The translations under genes and the position numbers were made by a program. Of a stretch of DNA of 64,000 nucleotides, positions 11,601 through 26,600 are shown piece by piece. The stretch lies in assembly GCF_901933205.1 (NCBI RefSeq), contig NC_044573.1, positions 33,043,493 through 33,107,492 on the forward strand, in the 5' to 3' direction. This DNA comes from Camarhynchus parvulus. Lineage: Eukaryota > Chordata > Aves > Passeriformes > Thraupidae. The stretch's first letter is position 1; every line of letters begins with the position of its first letter. The notes beneath the pieces were generated by a model that saw only the letters and a list, made by a program, of their open reading frames with translations, did no database searches and was not told the DNA's origin.

Positions 11601-14600
11601 AATGACAGGTTGAGAATCAATGCATCTTTATGACTTTTGTTACTTTCACAGATATTAAATTTACAAAATTTAACAAACCCAAACAAGAGGCTCCATCTAT
11701 ATTCCTTACCTTCCTGCAACACTACCATTTGAGAAGGTACAGCTGAAAGGTGAACTAACATTCTGAACAACATCTGAGTAAAACCCACCATGGTCCCTGA
11801 TGTTTATTATGAGTAAGTTCCTGCAAGAACACCATGTTACAAAATGTCTACCATAACACAATCTTTTTTTTTTGGACCAAATTCTGCCATTCTGATTCAC
11901 AATCCAGATTCTCAGTGTAAGGAATATAGATAAATCTAAATTAAATCACAGCATCATCTGCAAAACTCACTAACTGCAGGCCAGCTTACCCCAACAGTCC
12001 ACTTTGCATGGGAGCTCTCTTCCCTGAAAGATATTCTAGGTTCCTTTGCTCGTAAAGGAGGAGTAACTGATCGTCCTGGGGATGCAGAGGGAGTTGCTAG
12101 GGGTGTAGTGCGAAGACTGGACCTGAGAATAGACTGAGGAGTAAACCCAGGAAAACCGGAAGATGTGGCCAAAACTTTAGCTCTCTAGGAAAAGAAATAA
12201 AAACGCTTAATTTAGAATCAGTTAAATCTTCAAAACAGAAGACTGTGCTTAAATTACAAAAATATAATTACCCTACACTGTGAACTGGGTTTATAGCAGC
12301 AGAAAGTTTTGTGCCTTTGCACTGTTCTTCCAAAAATACCAACATTTTAAAGATAAAAATGCATGCTTTTTATATTTCCCTTTGTTTGTCTTTGTAATGC
12401 CAACAAAATAAAAGTTATTTTTCAAAATTACTTCTTCAGGAAATAGGGATATGATATCTTTTTTTCTGCAATGTTCTCTCCTATCCACTAATTTTTGCAA
12501 TTCCTACACTGCTCTTATAAAAGGCACACAGCTTTACTCTGCACAGTAGCGTTTTCAGTTGCTGCATCTGACAGCCATTCTGCAAAGGAATGGACACAGC
12601 TTTTTTTCCTTAGTTATTCAGCTGCACACAAGAGGAAGTGACACTGCTACAGAAATACCTACACATCCTCATGCAGAAGCATTCAGCTGTTGTTATCTCA
12701 GATCGTTTTACAGTATTGAAAAGGCTTCAAAAGAGGAGGATGAAGCTAGTTCAGTTGTATGAATGGTACTTCACAAGAAGGTGAAAAGATGGAATTGTTC
12801 CACACAATAAAAATAAATTTACTTCACAAAGCTATAGGACAAGCTGTCCACTGCAATCAGCTGAGAACTAAAGTTTCCTGCTTAAAGACTGTTCCCAACT
12901 TACTGCTTCCAAAAGGGCTGTGTATGTAATAACCACATGCATACTGAAAATTTCAATCCAGAAGCCCTTCTACTAAACACTTTGGTGATTTCACCTAAAA
13001 CAAACCTAAAAGTTTTTCATTTGGTTGGTTGCTACTAACTTTTTAAAATACAAACCTTGACCACACGAGGAGTTTCCAGTAAATTCAGCTCTGATGCTCT
13101 TGGCAGATTGTTTTGGGAGCTGGGGCGATGTGTACTTGCTCTCAGGGGGCTGGATGCCACAAAAGAAGTGGAAGCTCTGCACGGGGACTGCCAGCTCTCC
13201 TCCTGTGCCACAGAGCGGGAAGGAACAGGACGAACCACCAAATCCAGCAACCTGTTAAAATACCATTTTACACTAGGAACATCAATAAATAAATGAAAGA
13301 AAGCATGCAGTGATTATCTCAGATGATGCAGAACAAAAACACTGGATGATCAAGAAATACAACCTCACTGCAGGGGGTGATCAATCAGTCCCACAAACAA
13401 GTGACAGGCACTTAGGAGCATTTTTTTCATTACTTCTTTACATTTCATAACTAATTTCCTAAATCCCTGCCTCTGACATAAGAATACCCAATTTTATGTT
13501 GCACAAGTGACCTAATTCTCAGCAGTGGAGAAAACTCATCTACATTTCAAATTGTGTACCTAATTTTGTCCCTAAGTTGACTTTTTCTTTGAGATACAAC
13601 ACTAAATCCAACAGAACCCCTGGTAAACCAAAAAAGCATACACACATGCACATGTATATACATGATAAACAATACAATTTTGAAATATAAAGTCTGTAGA
13701 TCTACTATACCTTGAACATCTTTGAGAAAGTTTTGTAATAGGTGTCCCAAGAAATGCATCAGGCAACTCTGCACCAGGGACAGGATGTGTACTGACTGCT
13801 GGCTCTGTAGTTCTAGGACTAGAAGGAAAATGAAAACGTAATTGGTTTTCATTCCCTCAAAGTTCTGCCATATCAGAATTAAAGTTTATTTACCTACATC
13901 CCATGTAGGACAATCACCTGACAATAAGCCTCTTCTCCACTCTTACTAATTCTGCTTATTTTTAAATAACCAAGCAGGAACTGGTAAAAGATTACTATGT
14001 GATCACACAAATATGTCTATAAAAGTTGGTACACCAACAGCTTCATGGTAGTGACAAACAGTTTGAGTTTCAGCTTCTTAAACACTGTAAACACATTCGT
14101 CATAATATAAATATGCGCATTTGTAGAGAGATTATCATAGCAGAGAAACTCTCCAAACACTACACTTGAGGAATTGATTGTTAGCTGTTATATATGTGCA
14201 GAAATGCAAAATAAAAGCTTTATTCATGTCTACCTTCCCACCAAAAAACTAACACATTTCAAACTGAAATCTCTTTCTCTCCCCCTACAACTCACTCTCT
14301 CTCCACCTCCCTCTCCACACATGCAGATTAAGTGTAACTTTTATAAAAGGCTGCTTACCTATCATATCGTGAGATATTTGTTTTCTCCTCATTTCCTAAC
14401 CATACTTCTCCAATTTTGGACAACACTTTACTAATGAAAGTTGCTCTTGTATGGACATTTCCTGCATTAGCCTGCCTTGTTGCTGTTGATAATGGCTTTG
14501 GCCTTGGGACTGTAAAGCAAGAGGGAGAAGTATCAGCCCTGTGTATTCACAGTGATGGTCAGCTGCACATCCTTGTTCCCTTCTCTAAAATTACCTTCTC

Positions 14601-17600
14601 TTAAGACTGATGAAGGCAAACGGTACGGCTTGGCTCTCTCTACTGCCAACTTCCTTTGAACTGTGGGAAGGATCTTGCCATACTGGTCTAAGAGAGAATT
14701 TCTGGCTACTGCTCTCTCTCTCAAGCGAGGATCACGATCATTCTGACAAGGGAAATGTGTACAGCAAGAAGTTAACAATTCACCAGAAGTTCATTGCACA
14801 GAACTAATTGCTCTTTCTAACTAAGGCCTAAATTTGCTCTACAGATACAGGAGAATAAATCCCCCGCACAGAGCCACAGCAAGTTCTGTGTTCCACCCAG
14901 GAGCAGACACCAATTTTACCGGGTTGTTTCATATAAGTGCAAGGAAGGCTAGTAAAAAAACCCGAAAACGTAGAAACTCCAAACAACTCCAAAACTGATA
15001 ACTACAACCTAAAAGGCAGATTTTACCTGTGGAGCATCTAGACTGCTCTCAGGTAAAAGCCAGATACGAGACATGGCATACAACATACTCTTCATTCCAC
15101 AGAAACCAGTAACACAAACAACTTCCATAACCTAAACCATACATAACAGAGGGATCTGAGGAACTGAATGAAAAGACAAGATATATATTTATTCCTCAGA
15201 TGCAAACAAAGTCTTCTGACTGGAGTCAATCATGGTCTGTAAATTTTAATTCTTAATTCACTCAGGAGGACTGCTACCCTTACCATCAGATTGGCCTTCA
15301 TGGACTGATTCAGCTGGAGTGCTGGGATGTAGTTGGCACGCTGCAGATGGTGGACTAAGAGGAATTCATGGTTCTGAATACCAGATTTGGTCTGTAAAAA
15401 TTTCTCCAAACACTCCTGTGAGAAATAACACATTTCAAACTTCATTACGATTCTGCCTCTTCTCTTACCAAAGAGACAAGATTTTTTTTGTTTCTTCTCC
15501 AAACTCACTTTTTCTGTGTCTGTGAAGGGCAGCTTCAGCAAATCCTCCATCAGCCCCATCTCCTGACAGATTTCATACATGTGCTTTAGCAGCTCTTCTA
15601 TGTTTAACTTGGTGGTGTGTTGCTGCAACAGACCCCAAGCCTCCACCATGCACCTGCAGTTAAGGTTTGGGACATGGAAAGGAATGGGAACACTGAGGCC
15701 AAAAAGATGCCCCACAGCGACGGCATCCATTCAAAGCTCAAAGGAAATGGAGGGGAGCCCCATTTGTGTCATCAGTTCTCCACATCTCCCAAGATGTGAA
15801 TGCCAAAAGAGGGGAGGTTTCCTTACCTATTGGACAACAGCACGGTGAGGAACAGCCGCACCTCACTGCTGCTGGACATCGACGGCTTCATCATCTGCAT
15901 GTACCTGAGGGCTCGCCTGTGCTCTCCCTGGCACATCAGGGACTGGATTATCCTCATGTGTTGCCATGACACAGTCTTGAGTGTAGCTGGATGGAAGAGC
16001 AGGGCCAGGGAATTCTGCACAAGTTGAGAGCAGCTTCATTACCATAGATGCACACACCCATGCAACAAAGAGTCAAAACTTTCTGCAGCAAGGCTGGACG
16101 TGGGTTAGACCAACTTAGAGGTCTAAATATGAAAATACTTGATCCAGGACACATCAGTAAAAATTCTTCAGTATTTGCAGGAAAAAAAAAATCAGACACC
16201 CAGAACAAAGTGAATGCTTTAAGAGGAACAATTCAGATTTTTCTAAGTTCACAAAACCCCGTGTACAGAGATCACTTTTAATAAATACATTATTTGATAA
16301 CTTACGCTGTAAAAAAATTGGTCGTATTAGCACAGTGACAAGAACAACATTCAGTATCAGGAAGAATAGCTATGAGGTCGAAAAGTTACTCCTGCAGTCT
16401 TTTATCCCAAATGTTCCTGTTACCATCACAGCTTCCATGCTTCAAGTACCCAAAACACTCTTCTAGAAACCGTGCCCAAGCAGTCTGCTGAAAACTTAAC
16501 CATAGACAGCTTTGAAAATTCAAATATTAAGTATTGATTACTCCTTTGCTTCAATCAATTTCCTGTTAAAGTAGTTAAAGCAAAATTTCAAATCATAACT
16601 TGTTGCTGAAGATGTCAGACCAGTGTTAAAAAAAAGCTTCCAATGCTTCGATAGCTCCTTATACCTAAGTAACAATTTAAAAAATATTTTTATTGGTTAC
16701 AGCTCTGCAGTGCCATGTGTGTCTAACTCAACTGTTTCATACTTACTTCATAATCATTGTGATCTAGAAGCCAAAACCCTTGAATCAGCTTAACAAGACC
16801 CCAAGGGATAGCAAAGGCAGTTGGAAAGGAGTCAATTGAAGTTTCTGTTTTATTTGGAAAGGAATGCATAATATCCAGCAGCAAGTAAATTGTCTGAGAG
16901 TATCTAATTAAGGTGAATAAATTGCTAAGACCAAAAACTTGTATCACATTACAGTTAGCAAAACAATGAAATAAGAACATGAAAATAGCAGAAAGCAGAA
17001 CATCCCAAAGTATGATCTTGCCATTTTAAGCTATTACAGCCCATTATAGCAATAGTCAGGCCCTAATCTTAAAACTGTATTCTGAATATACTTCCAGAAA
17101 GAAACACTTGTGGATTTCCGTAAGGCAATCAAAAAGGAAGATATTGGGTATTTATATATTGCTGTTACAAACCCAGGCTTCTGCTTCTGTCAGTGAAGCT
17201 ACCAGTTGGACACTCAACATCCAATGCTTAATTATTAAAGAAAACAAGTTCTACAGCTGTGTTCTTCTCCTCATTTCCTGTCTTCACAAAACCAACACAT
17301 GTTATGGTGCCTTTACAATTCAAATTAGCATTGACTGAAACAGTGTTTAAAACTGCATGTGGATCCCTCACTGAAAGTGTTACCTTCCCTTTCTGACATC
17401 CCATGTTAAGAAAATGTCTGAGTGAGGCACCTTGGGACTACAAGCATTTTTAACCCCTTTGCTCTCCTGGCCCCACTCTTGGCTTAGCCAAAAAACAACA
17501 AAGGTAATGCTGCATGTTTCAGCAGCCTAAAAATTAGGTTTCCGCCAATGAATATCCAGTGCACTTTTTACACAAAACAAACCCAAAACCAAACACTGTT

Positions 17601-20600
17601 AGCAAGGCTGGGAAACAAATGATTTTGGCAAAAATCAGAAACTGGAAAACCACTGTTATAAACCCTTTTGCTCTGAACCAGTACATTTTAGGGCACCATA
17701 CTAACAAGCAGTCATATGCTACATATAGGGGTGTCTTGAAAAATTGGTAACTGCGTTAAAATTTGAGAAGAACTAAGTGAGGTTTTTATCTTGAATACAA
17801 CTTAGAGAACATGTTTTCTCATATGAGAAAAGACTTTGCAACAAAACATACAAAAAAGAAATCAGAAAAATTCCAATCTAGAAAGAAATTAAGCAATGCT
17901 TCTGTCAAGGACTTAATTCTATTATAAATGTGTTCACTCACACTGTGTTTGAGGCATAAATTTAAAAGTGTTGTTAACCACACAGAGGTGACAAGTATGA
18001 AAAACTTTTATGTGCGCACACTGAAGAAGTAATGACAGAATCTGGAAAGGATACAATTGCATGTTTGTCGCTTTCTTCAATGCTTTCCAGCAAATAGAGA
18101 TCCAGCAATGCCTGAAATGAAAGACGAAAAGGTTTTCTAATGCTCCTGTCTTCCACCATCATTAGCTTTAGGGGACTGCTGCTGGGGTTTTCAGTGAACA
18201 GAACACTCACATGTAAACTAACAGGTGGGTATTTCCCAGTGCCGCCTTCATCTCTCCGCCACAACTTTTCCACTTCCTCTCCCAACTGGGAAACCATTCC
18301 ATCAATCATCAAGCAATCAGAATCCCATTTGCCTCTGCAACAAAAGGGAGCAAGGGCTTGCACAGAGCAAAACACTCATTCCAGCCTCTCAGTGGCACAG
18401 ATTTCAGAGTTACAGCAAAGATGGTCCTTAGCTCACAACGAACTTATTCATTAAGGAGTCCAGCGCATAAACCCAAGAGAAGAGTTGCCCAAGAGAGAAT
18501 GACCTTTTGGGTTCCAGGTTTGCTTTCATGCTCTGTTACATTGTGTAATGCCAAGGAGTGCAGACAAAGGGTTTTAACTGCAAAAATAACCACTCTCACA
18601 CAGTCTAACAGTGGCAGTTTTCTAGAGAATTCCTCCAAGTCTTACCTTGATAAACGCTCAAGTTTCTCTCGGTGACCCATATAGTAGCTCTGAATCAGAG
18701 GGTAATTGTAGAAAGGTCTGGACAAATGCATGTGATCATCTACAGGTGATAAAGTAAAAGCAAGTTAAAGAAGTAAGACAACGTTTTTCAACTAAAACTT
18801 TGGACTAGACCAAACAGAAATGACACAACCTCAAGTGTTTTGGTACTACAGGCTCTGCTTACCTAAACCCTCAGGAAGGAGACTGGATCGACAGAACCAG
18901 ATCACCACTTGTGCGTACAAAGAAATGAGGCTGGTTACCATCTGCTTATTTGTCAAGTCTGTAAAACCTGAAAAAAAGGCATAAGATGTTTTGGATATTC
19001 CTCCCCTTTTTACAAAGCTTCATTCAGCAAAACAAACACAAAGTATAAAAGACCATGGTGAAACTCTTCTTACGTGTAGTTGTCCCTCTGGATCAATTAT
19101 GAATTTGAAGGAAAAAAATCACTGTTCACACTCAAAACAAAAACCAATCACTACAAAGAAACGGAATCACTAAAGATTAAACTGAAAAATAATAGTCTTA
19201 TCTATTACATAAGGAAGGAAGGAAGAAAATGTATGTTTTCCACATAGCAGAGATTTTTATTTTAGCGAAAGAGTCCTCTTATATATAGTCCTCTTTTTTC
19301 CCTTAACATGCCAACAAGAATTTATAAAATCAGAAGCCAAAAAACCTCAAGGAAATTGCTTTATTCATTTCAGTTTCTATTGTATTTCCCAGCAATTTGC
19401 ACACAACTATCAATTGCTAGCTAACAATTAGGAACACTTCTCAGCATTACCACACTCAGTTGCTGCAATTGCTGCCCAGGTGCTTACTCAGCTCAATGCT
19501 GAACCACTGTAGCCTCCCCTACCCAGCCTCATGAACTCCACAACAAGCTGCTCCCCTGAACTCAAAGTGGCTTAAATCAAAGTCCCAACTGCTCAGATTT
19601 AAACCCCTCCTCCCAGCTCTACCCAACTCTCTCCCAACCATCCAAAACAACAGCAGCTCCTGCCTCCTCAGTTACAACCCAAGCATCCTTCCAAATGTTA
19701 ACTAGCAGACCAGAGGCCTAGCAGTGCTCTCACCAACCTTTCTCAGTAAGCTCTCGGGCTTCTGTTAGGAAACAGTTCAGGACTGTGCTGAGGTTGCTCA
19801 GCAGCAGCTGGCAGTGCTGGAGGGACTGTAATGTCTGCGGGTCAATGAAGTTGCAGGAGCCGTCAAACAGCGGAACACCTTGTCAAGGAAAAATATTGAA
19901 TCATCACTCAGCAGAGCCACTGCACACTTCCAAACTTCAACACTTCAACAACCACAAGAGACTTAAAGAACCACTTAAAAAACCAGCAGCATACACTGGC
20001 AGACTACTGAAGAAGATCCTTTACAAAGGATGACTCAAGGTTTCAAAAACCACCACACCGCTACTCACAGATTTGGTCCAGTTCATCTTTTGTACAGATC
20101 ACTTTGTTCCACGTCCACTCAAGAACAAACCGTAAATTTACAGCAGAACTTGGCTGCTCTTTAAAAACAGAAAACAAAAAGGACATGAAGCCACGATTTC
20201 TAAGCAAAACACACACAACATAAAAACAATGGAAGCAGCATTACCTTCGGAAGTCCAGTGTTTAATGCATCCCGTCAGAACTTCTAAAGAACCTGTCTGC
20301 ACAGCAGCTGACAACACAGCCTCTAACTGCTCCTCCTGAACAGAACAGACAAAAGCAAATCACAACCTCACAGACTTTTCCTCTCAGTCTCACCTTGATA
20401 AACACTGCAGTTTCTGTTGGTAACCCATGTAGGAGCTCTGAATCGGACACTACCTGAGCCACTGACAGAAGTGTTTGCTTCTAACTGGATACCCATTCAG
20501 ACATTAGCTGCAAATGCTGCTAGTTCCATATTCTTGACTCTTTCCTCATTCCAGCCACAGGCTGGACTGCTTGTTGGTTTGAGGAACACAGGAACGTTTT

Positions 20601-23600
20601 CCTCTGACATTTCAACTTCATGCAGGCTAGTTTCAGTCTCCATTTCTGTGCCTCAGGGTTTCATTCTTCATTTACAGAGTCCCAATTAACTATTTCCAGT
20701 AACATCCTCTGCTAATACCCATTATACACTTTGAGCACACCCCTTTGCCATCAGGAACATGTGAAGGGGACAGAGCAAACACCACTGTGTTTGCATGCAA
20801 ACAGTGAAGCTGAAGCCAAGTAGTTCCCGAAAGCAGCAAGACAGGAAGCAGCGTTAATAGCCAAAACATTAAGTTACAATTTGTTAAAGTACCACAAAGA
20901 AGTAAAGTACCATAAAGTACCATAAACATTTCAATTCTAATGGGCTGGAATTTCAGCCTGTTCAATTACTGTATTCTAATGCCATGGCAGTCCTTGAGAA
21001 GGATAATACACAGGCATGCACACACATGGGAAATAATGTAGCAGCTTATTCAAGCTCAGATATTTATTTCAAGGGAAATGATCCTGCAACAAATTTTTCT
21101 TTTTTTCTTTCCTCTATTTTTTTAAACAAATTTTAAAGGTTTGCATTCTAACTAAAATCATGACATTTAAGAGCAATTTCTACATATTAGAAGACATACA
21201 GGATATTTCCATCTTTTTCTGAAGTCTGGTTTCAGACAAGGAAACGTGCCAGATACTACTTAGGGTACCAAAGTTCCAAGATATTTGACCCTAATTCTGA
21301 ATTTTTTCTTTCTAGTATTCCAAAGCAATCCCTATTTAATGCAGTGTCTGAACAATATAGTCACAATTCAGTAAAGGTCATCATAAAATTTCTTGCTATC
21401 CCAAATAATTTCACACCAGAGTTGACATGAGAACATCTAATCAGAATGTAAAAGCCTATATAAGGCTTGCAAAATAAGCTGAGTCTGCTTGCCAAATTTG
21501 TTTTAGCTGCCACACTATGCAGAAGTGTTATTTTTCCTGACACATTTCCACAGTCTGGTGAAGAATCCCACAGACAGGAAGATGAAGGCAGGGAGAAGAC
21601 TGCTCTCCCCTTCCTAGTGCTTGCTGCTCCACTCCATGATGACCATCGAACCCTTCAGCTTTGACCCTGCCTGGAGAAAGATGGGCCGTTCATCACAAAG
21701 GCTCCTTCTTTCATGAAAGCCTTCAGATGAGAAACAAAGTTTACTGCACTGAAAATGGAAAACCCAGAAGAGAGGGGTGTGAAGCCACTGTGGTGACAGA
21801 ATGCAGCAGTGTTGAGAGATACAGGTGAGGAAGGTGCTGCAGCAAGAGGGCAGTCTAAGAGGAGGAAATCAATCTACCACAGCTCAAGGCAAAGGCTACA
21901 GAGGTAAAGATCAGTTTGAGAGGGTGCAGGGAAGGGAAATTCCCTGATGAAGGGATAATGAGAGGAAGTGGTGATGCAGTTGTCAGGTAGAGAGCACCAC
22001 TATAACCGGTTAGCACTTTCCTTGGAAGGAAATAACGTCTAGTGCAGCAAGCTGGTGTTTGCAATAGTGCACATCTGAGGGAGGCACCATCGGAGCCACC
22101 TACTGCCCTGCACCCAAGGCTCTGAGACACTGAGGGCATGAAGAGGATGAAGGCTGTGCCGAGGGAGAACTGCTTTCTGATGCACGAGCCCAGCACTGAC
22201 TGAATACTTCCGCATGCAGACCTGGGGCATGGAATTTACAGACGGGTCACTGAAGACAAACCTCTCAGGGCTGCTCACAGTCAGAAGAACATTATTACTT
22301 CTGCTAACTGTATGCCAAAACCTCCTTCTCAGAGCAACTTGCAATCAAAAATCATGGTCTTGTAGCTTCTACAGCCTTCAGACAAGATGGATATACTTCC
22401 CTCTGGATTTTCCAGCATACACCCACCTGACTCAGACTGGATGGCTGGACATCAACCAGTCTTGGAGACAGCAAGCCAGCTACAAGACACCGAGAGTAGC
22501 TGTCACGGATGGCTTCACTTATTAAAGGACCAGATTTCTTCAAAAACTTCAGGGTCTGAAACATCAATCAAAACACACAGGTTAAGACAGCATTCAATCA
22601 CTAAGATCACTTGGACTGCCAGAAAGCTGCATTAGAAGCAGCAGGCTTTAGGTTAGCATTTTTGGTAAGCATTGCTAAGTAGAGTCTTAAAGATAGCAGA
22701 ACACTAACAGTTTGAGTTTCTAAAAAAATATCCTACAGAAGAAAAGGCCCTTGCAAGGTTGAAGGCAAGAAAGTATTTTCCAGCCTCTCTGTCAATATAC
22801 AGGCCTTGCTTTTCCCTGAACATTGACACAAATTACATTCTGTAAGAGGTTAAAACAAATACAACTACAAATCACTCTTTGAAAGACTCTGCGCTCGTTT
22901 GTGAGGAAGATGATGTATTATGGGTATATTTAGTGAGCGGGAACTTAATTTGAAAGGGTTTGTCAAAAGCTGTGCAGTGGCTCAGAAATTAGAATTTGGC
23001 CAAGGCTGAGAGAAAAAACACGCATTTCTTCCTCAACAGTTAAATCACTTTTCCCTCTCTCCATGCTCAAATTCATCAGGGATCAAAACCCTAACTCCAC
23101 ATCATACAAAGAAGTAAACACTTTCCCCAGCTTCCACCACACTCCTCCTTTCCAGCCATTCAATCCCTGCTCATGCCTCCAGTGCCATTTGCATGAAACT
23201 GGCAGGATATGACTGCAGCTATGCATGTGGATGGGCAGCGTGAGCATCAAGTGGTCTCTGACACTCAAAGCACAGCAAGAGAAAAGTTACAAAAGGTTCA
23301 TCTCTTGACACCCTCAATACAATAAAAAAGTCACCTCCTTCTGGAAGCCAGTGCAAGTCATGTGAACAACTCCCGAGCTGAGCAAGCACGTCACATCTGC
23401 AGAAACAAGGAACATTTGACAGACCTTGGCACCTTCTCACCAGTTTATGCTTTGTAAATAGTGCTGTCTGCAAAGACAAACCTCCAGCACCCCTTTCCTT
23501 CATCACACCACTTACACACGTCCCATAAAAAGGACTTACTCTCTGTCTCTAGAAACTTGAGTGCTACCCAGTGCTCTGCTTTGGGCCTCAGCTCAAAGGT

Positions 23601-26600
23601 ATTTCATTTTGGGACCATCACCCCTTCCCAGGCCATGTCACAGAAGCCCCAAAACCCAAAGCTCAGCTGCCTGTCAGGTATGTTTCACAAGACTAAGTGC
23701 CTTCTTAGGACAAGGTAAGCAGGTTGGGGAAAGTTTGTGGGGGCTTTTTTGGTTTGGTTTTCATGTGACAAATAATGAACAAGAAAGAGAACCACTCAAG
23801 TGGCATTTGACCTCCACCGAAGCTTGTCACTATTCAAATGAAAAGCAGTGAAATACCTACCAAAATTATAGGTGCTTGGATTAAAGAACTGTTCAGGTGG
23901 TGGATAAGAAGGAGGAACCCCCGACTCAGACTACTTCGTGTACCAGAATATCCAAAATGAGGTTTGGAGAAGTCATGCTTATAACAGGATCCAGTGACCA
24001 CAGTGCAAAATAGGGGCAATCATGAAGGAATTCTTCTGGCCTTAAAGAAAACAAGCGCATAAGCTCAATAGCAATTTTGAAATTAACCTTTTGTAGGGAT
24101 ATTGAAACTTCTTAATTAAAACCTACCTCAGCGAGTCTGGCATTTGGGCATGATACCAGCGATTGATGTCAAACACTCCCAGGTAAGTAGATGGTTTTCC
24201 CTGACCATAGGTATTCACTTGCCAACTGAAGATTGATACACTGGTGTCAGGAGAGATTACTGTCAAAGACAAGACATTGTTTCTTACTGTAGAAAATATG
24301 AGATTTTTGCTGGTTTTAAAACACCACTTTCTATTTTGGCTTAATGCTGTTATTTCACTCAAGAAACACAACACTTCATTAAGAATGATAAAAACCATAT
24401 ACAGAATAGCAAATGTCCATGAGATAGGTTTTAATCATACTGCCTCTTTTTCAAATTGTATCTGTTCCAAAACAAACCAAATACACAATTATTAGCTCAT
24501 CAAGTTGTTCATCAGATCATCAAAAAAAGATATCAATTAGAACTGGCTCCAATACTGAGCCCTGGGGAACACCACTAGTGATCAGGTGCTAAATGGATGC
24601 AGCCAGAGGTTTCATCAGGATAAAAAACATTCAGGTAACATTCCTAAGCAATAGACAGAAGGATCTTACTGTTCAATGAAGACAACTGGCAGAACAAACT
24701 GACTGACCAGCCTTATACAGATGACCCCGTACACTGCTCTACCATCCCAGCAAACAAAAGTCTATTTTTTCCCTTAAAAAATTATGTTCAGAGGGATAAA
24801 AAAGTTCCACATAACTTCAGCAAACAATTTTGCTTTTTAAATAAGCCCAACAAGGTCAGTTAGATGAATATTTAAGACTTTAAGACTGTGGGTACAGAAC
24901 AGCATTTACTGCTTAGATTTCCAAAGCATGTAGTTCAGAATAACCAAGCAGGGACATCAGAACAAACCTTCATTAACGTTGTCCTCTCTGTCAGCATGAT
25001 TGCGAAATTTTTCTATGGTCTGACAGCTGAGCAATTTAGTATTGCTGGTCTGCCCTCTCAAGGGGAAGATTCCACCAGTGAGGTCTAAACTGTACCTTTC
25101 ATCACAGTATTCCAAACCCTGTGTGGAAAAAAACCAAAAAGAAAATAAGGTAGTTTTCATTAGATCCACTAAGAAAGAATGTATATACCTAATATAACAT
25201 GCATATTGTACTGTTTATTTCTAATAAACTTATTTCTGATAGCAAATAAAAACTACATTTGACATTCAAGAGAATTAAGTGTGAAATTTTAACAGATATT
25301 GGCTGAAAAGGCTTTGCACATTTTCAAATATTAGCATTTCCTTAGCAAAACTTTGCTCTGAAGCATGCACAGTTCACACTATTTTATTAAGGAATGTTGG
25401 AAGTAACAGATATATGCAGGGCTGATAAGAAAAATCAAAACCATCTCTTTGAAAAACTAACATGAAGCCTAAGCAAAGAACCTCATCTTCACTGTAGGAT
25501 AACTAATCACTAAAACCAATTTTAACAGAGATGATGTCCTGAACAAGAAATTCACCATTCCAAAAGACAGTTCCACAAGATAAAGCACTAAAATTCCATA
25601 AACCTGTCCGGCATTAATTTTAATGACTAGAAATTTCTGCTTTCATTCATGTATGAAGAGCCATTTCACCTTTCAGTGCAGAGGGGAAGGAGAAAGTAAT
25701 ACCAAGTAGTTCCTGCCAAAGACAACTTCCTAACCAAAGCTGCATATTTCACATATTTCAAGTTTTCCACACTGGGGTAAGCAAACCTAAGTTAAGGAAC
25801 TCCAGTGCATGGAAGATATTGAGAAATGACATTCCAGACCAGTTAAAAATGACAGTGTTCAAAGGAGTTGCACTGGTCAGACACTGACATGAACACAGAG
25901 ACTGTACTCAAGCCTTGTGCACAACAATGTAAGGATATGCTCCAGGACCATGAATTGACCTACAAGATACAGCAGCTGCTGAGATGATCTAAAAGAGGTC
26001 TTTGCAAGTCTAATTTAAGTTTACCTTTCAGTTTTCTTACTTGAGCAGATTTAAACCAGCCTTGAAGGCAAGAGACCCAAGTCTGACACGTTTATAAAAA
26101 CACAGTGCCACATGTTCCAAAAGGTCCATTTGTGACTTTTACCATGATATGAAGTCAAAGATGTACGGTTTCACAGCCTCAAGTCTGATTCCTGGGATGT
26201 ACAGCAGTGATGTAAGCAGACAAATATTTTAAGCTCCTATGACTTATACCCAGTGAACAAGGAGCAGCATTAGATTAATTTCTCCTTGTTTATTCAGGCT
26301 TGGCCTGGCAAATGGGAACAACTCTTAAATTTTATGTCACTGAAGACCAACAAGAAGAGAACCATCATGTCATACTGACCACTCTGTGACAACAAGAAGT
26401 ATTCCAACACTTAAGTGTCCACTGGTGAGCACAGATCCTATCGTGATGCATCCCTTGGGAAGGGATTAAGAATTGTTTTGTGGGGATTTTTTGGAAGTAG
26501 ATGCTATCAGGTCTCAGCATGAAAGTACACTATTAAGTGGTTTATCTGTCTTTCCTCCTCAGAGAGTGCAGATATTCAGCTCTCTTCAACAGCCTTCTAA

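Noticed and set aside
15230..15730. A single 166-codon exon spanning exons 22 and 23
   Set aside because: The 93-nt intron between them is open by chance, but it has good GT-AG sites and the inserted residues are absent from ELYS homologues.
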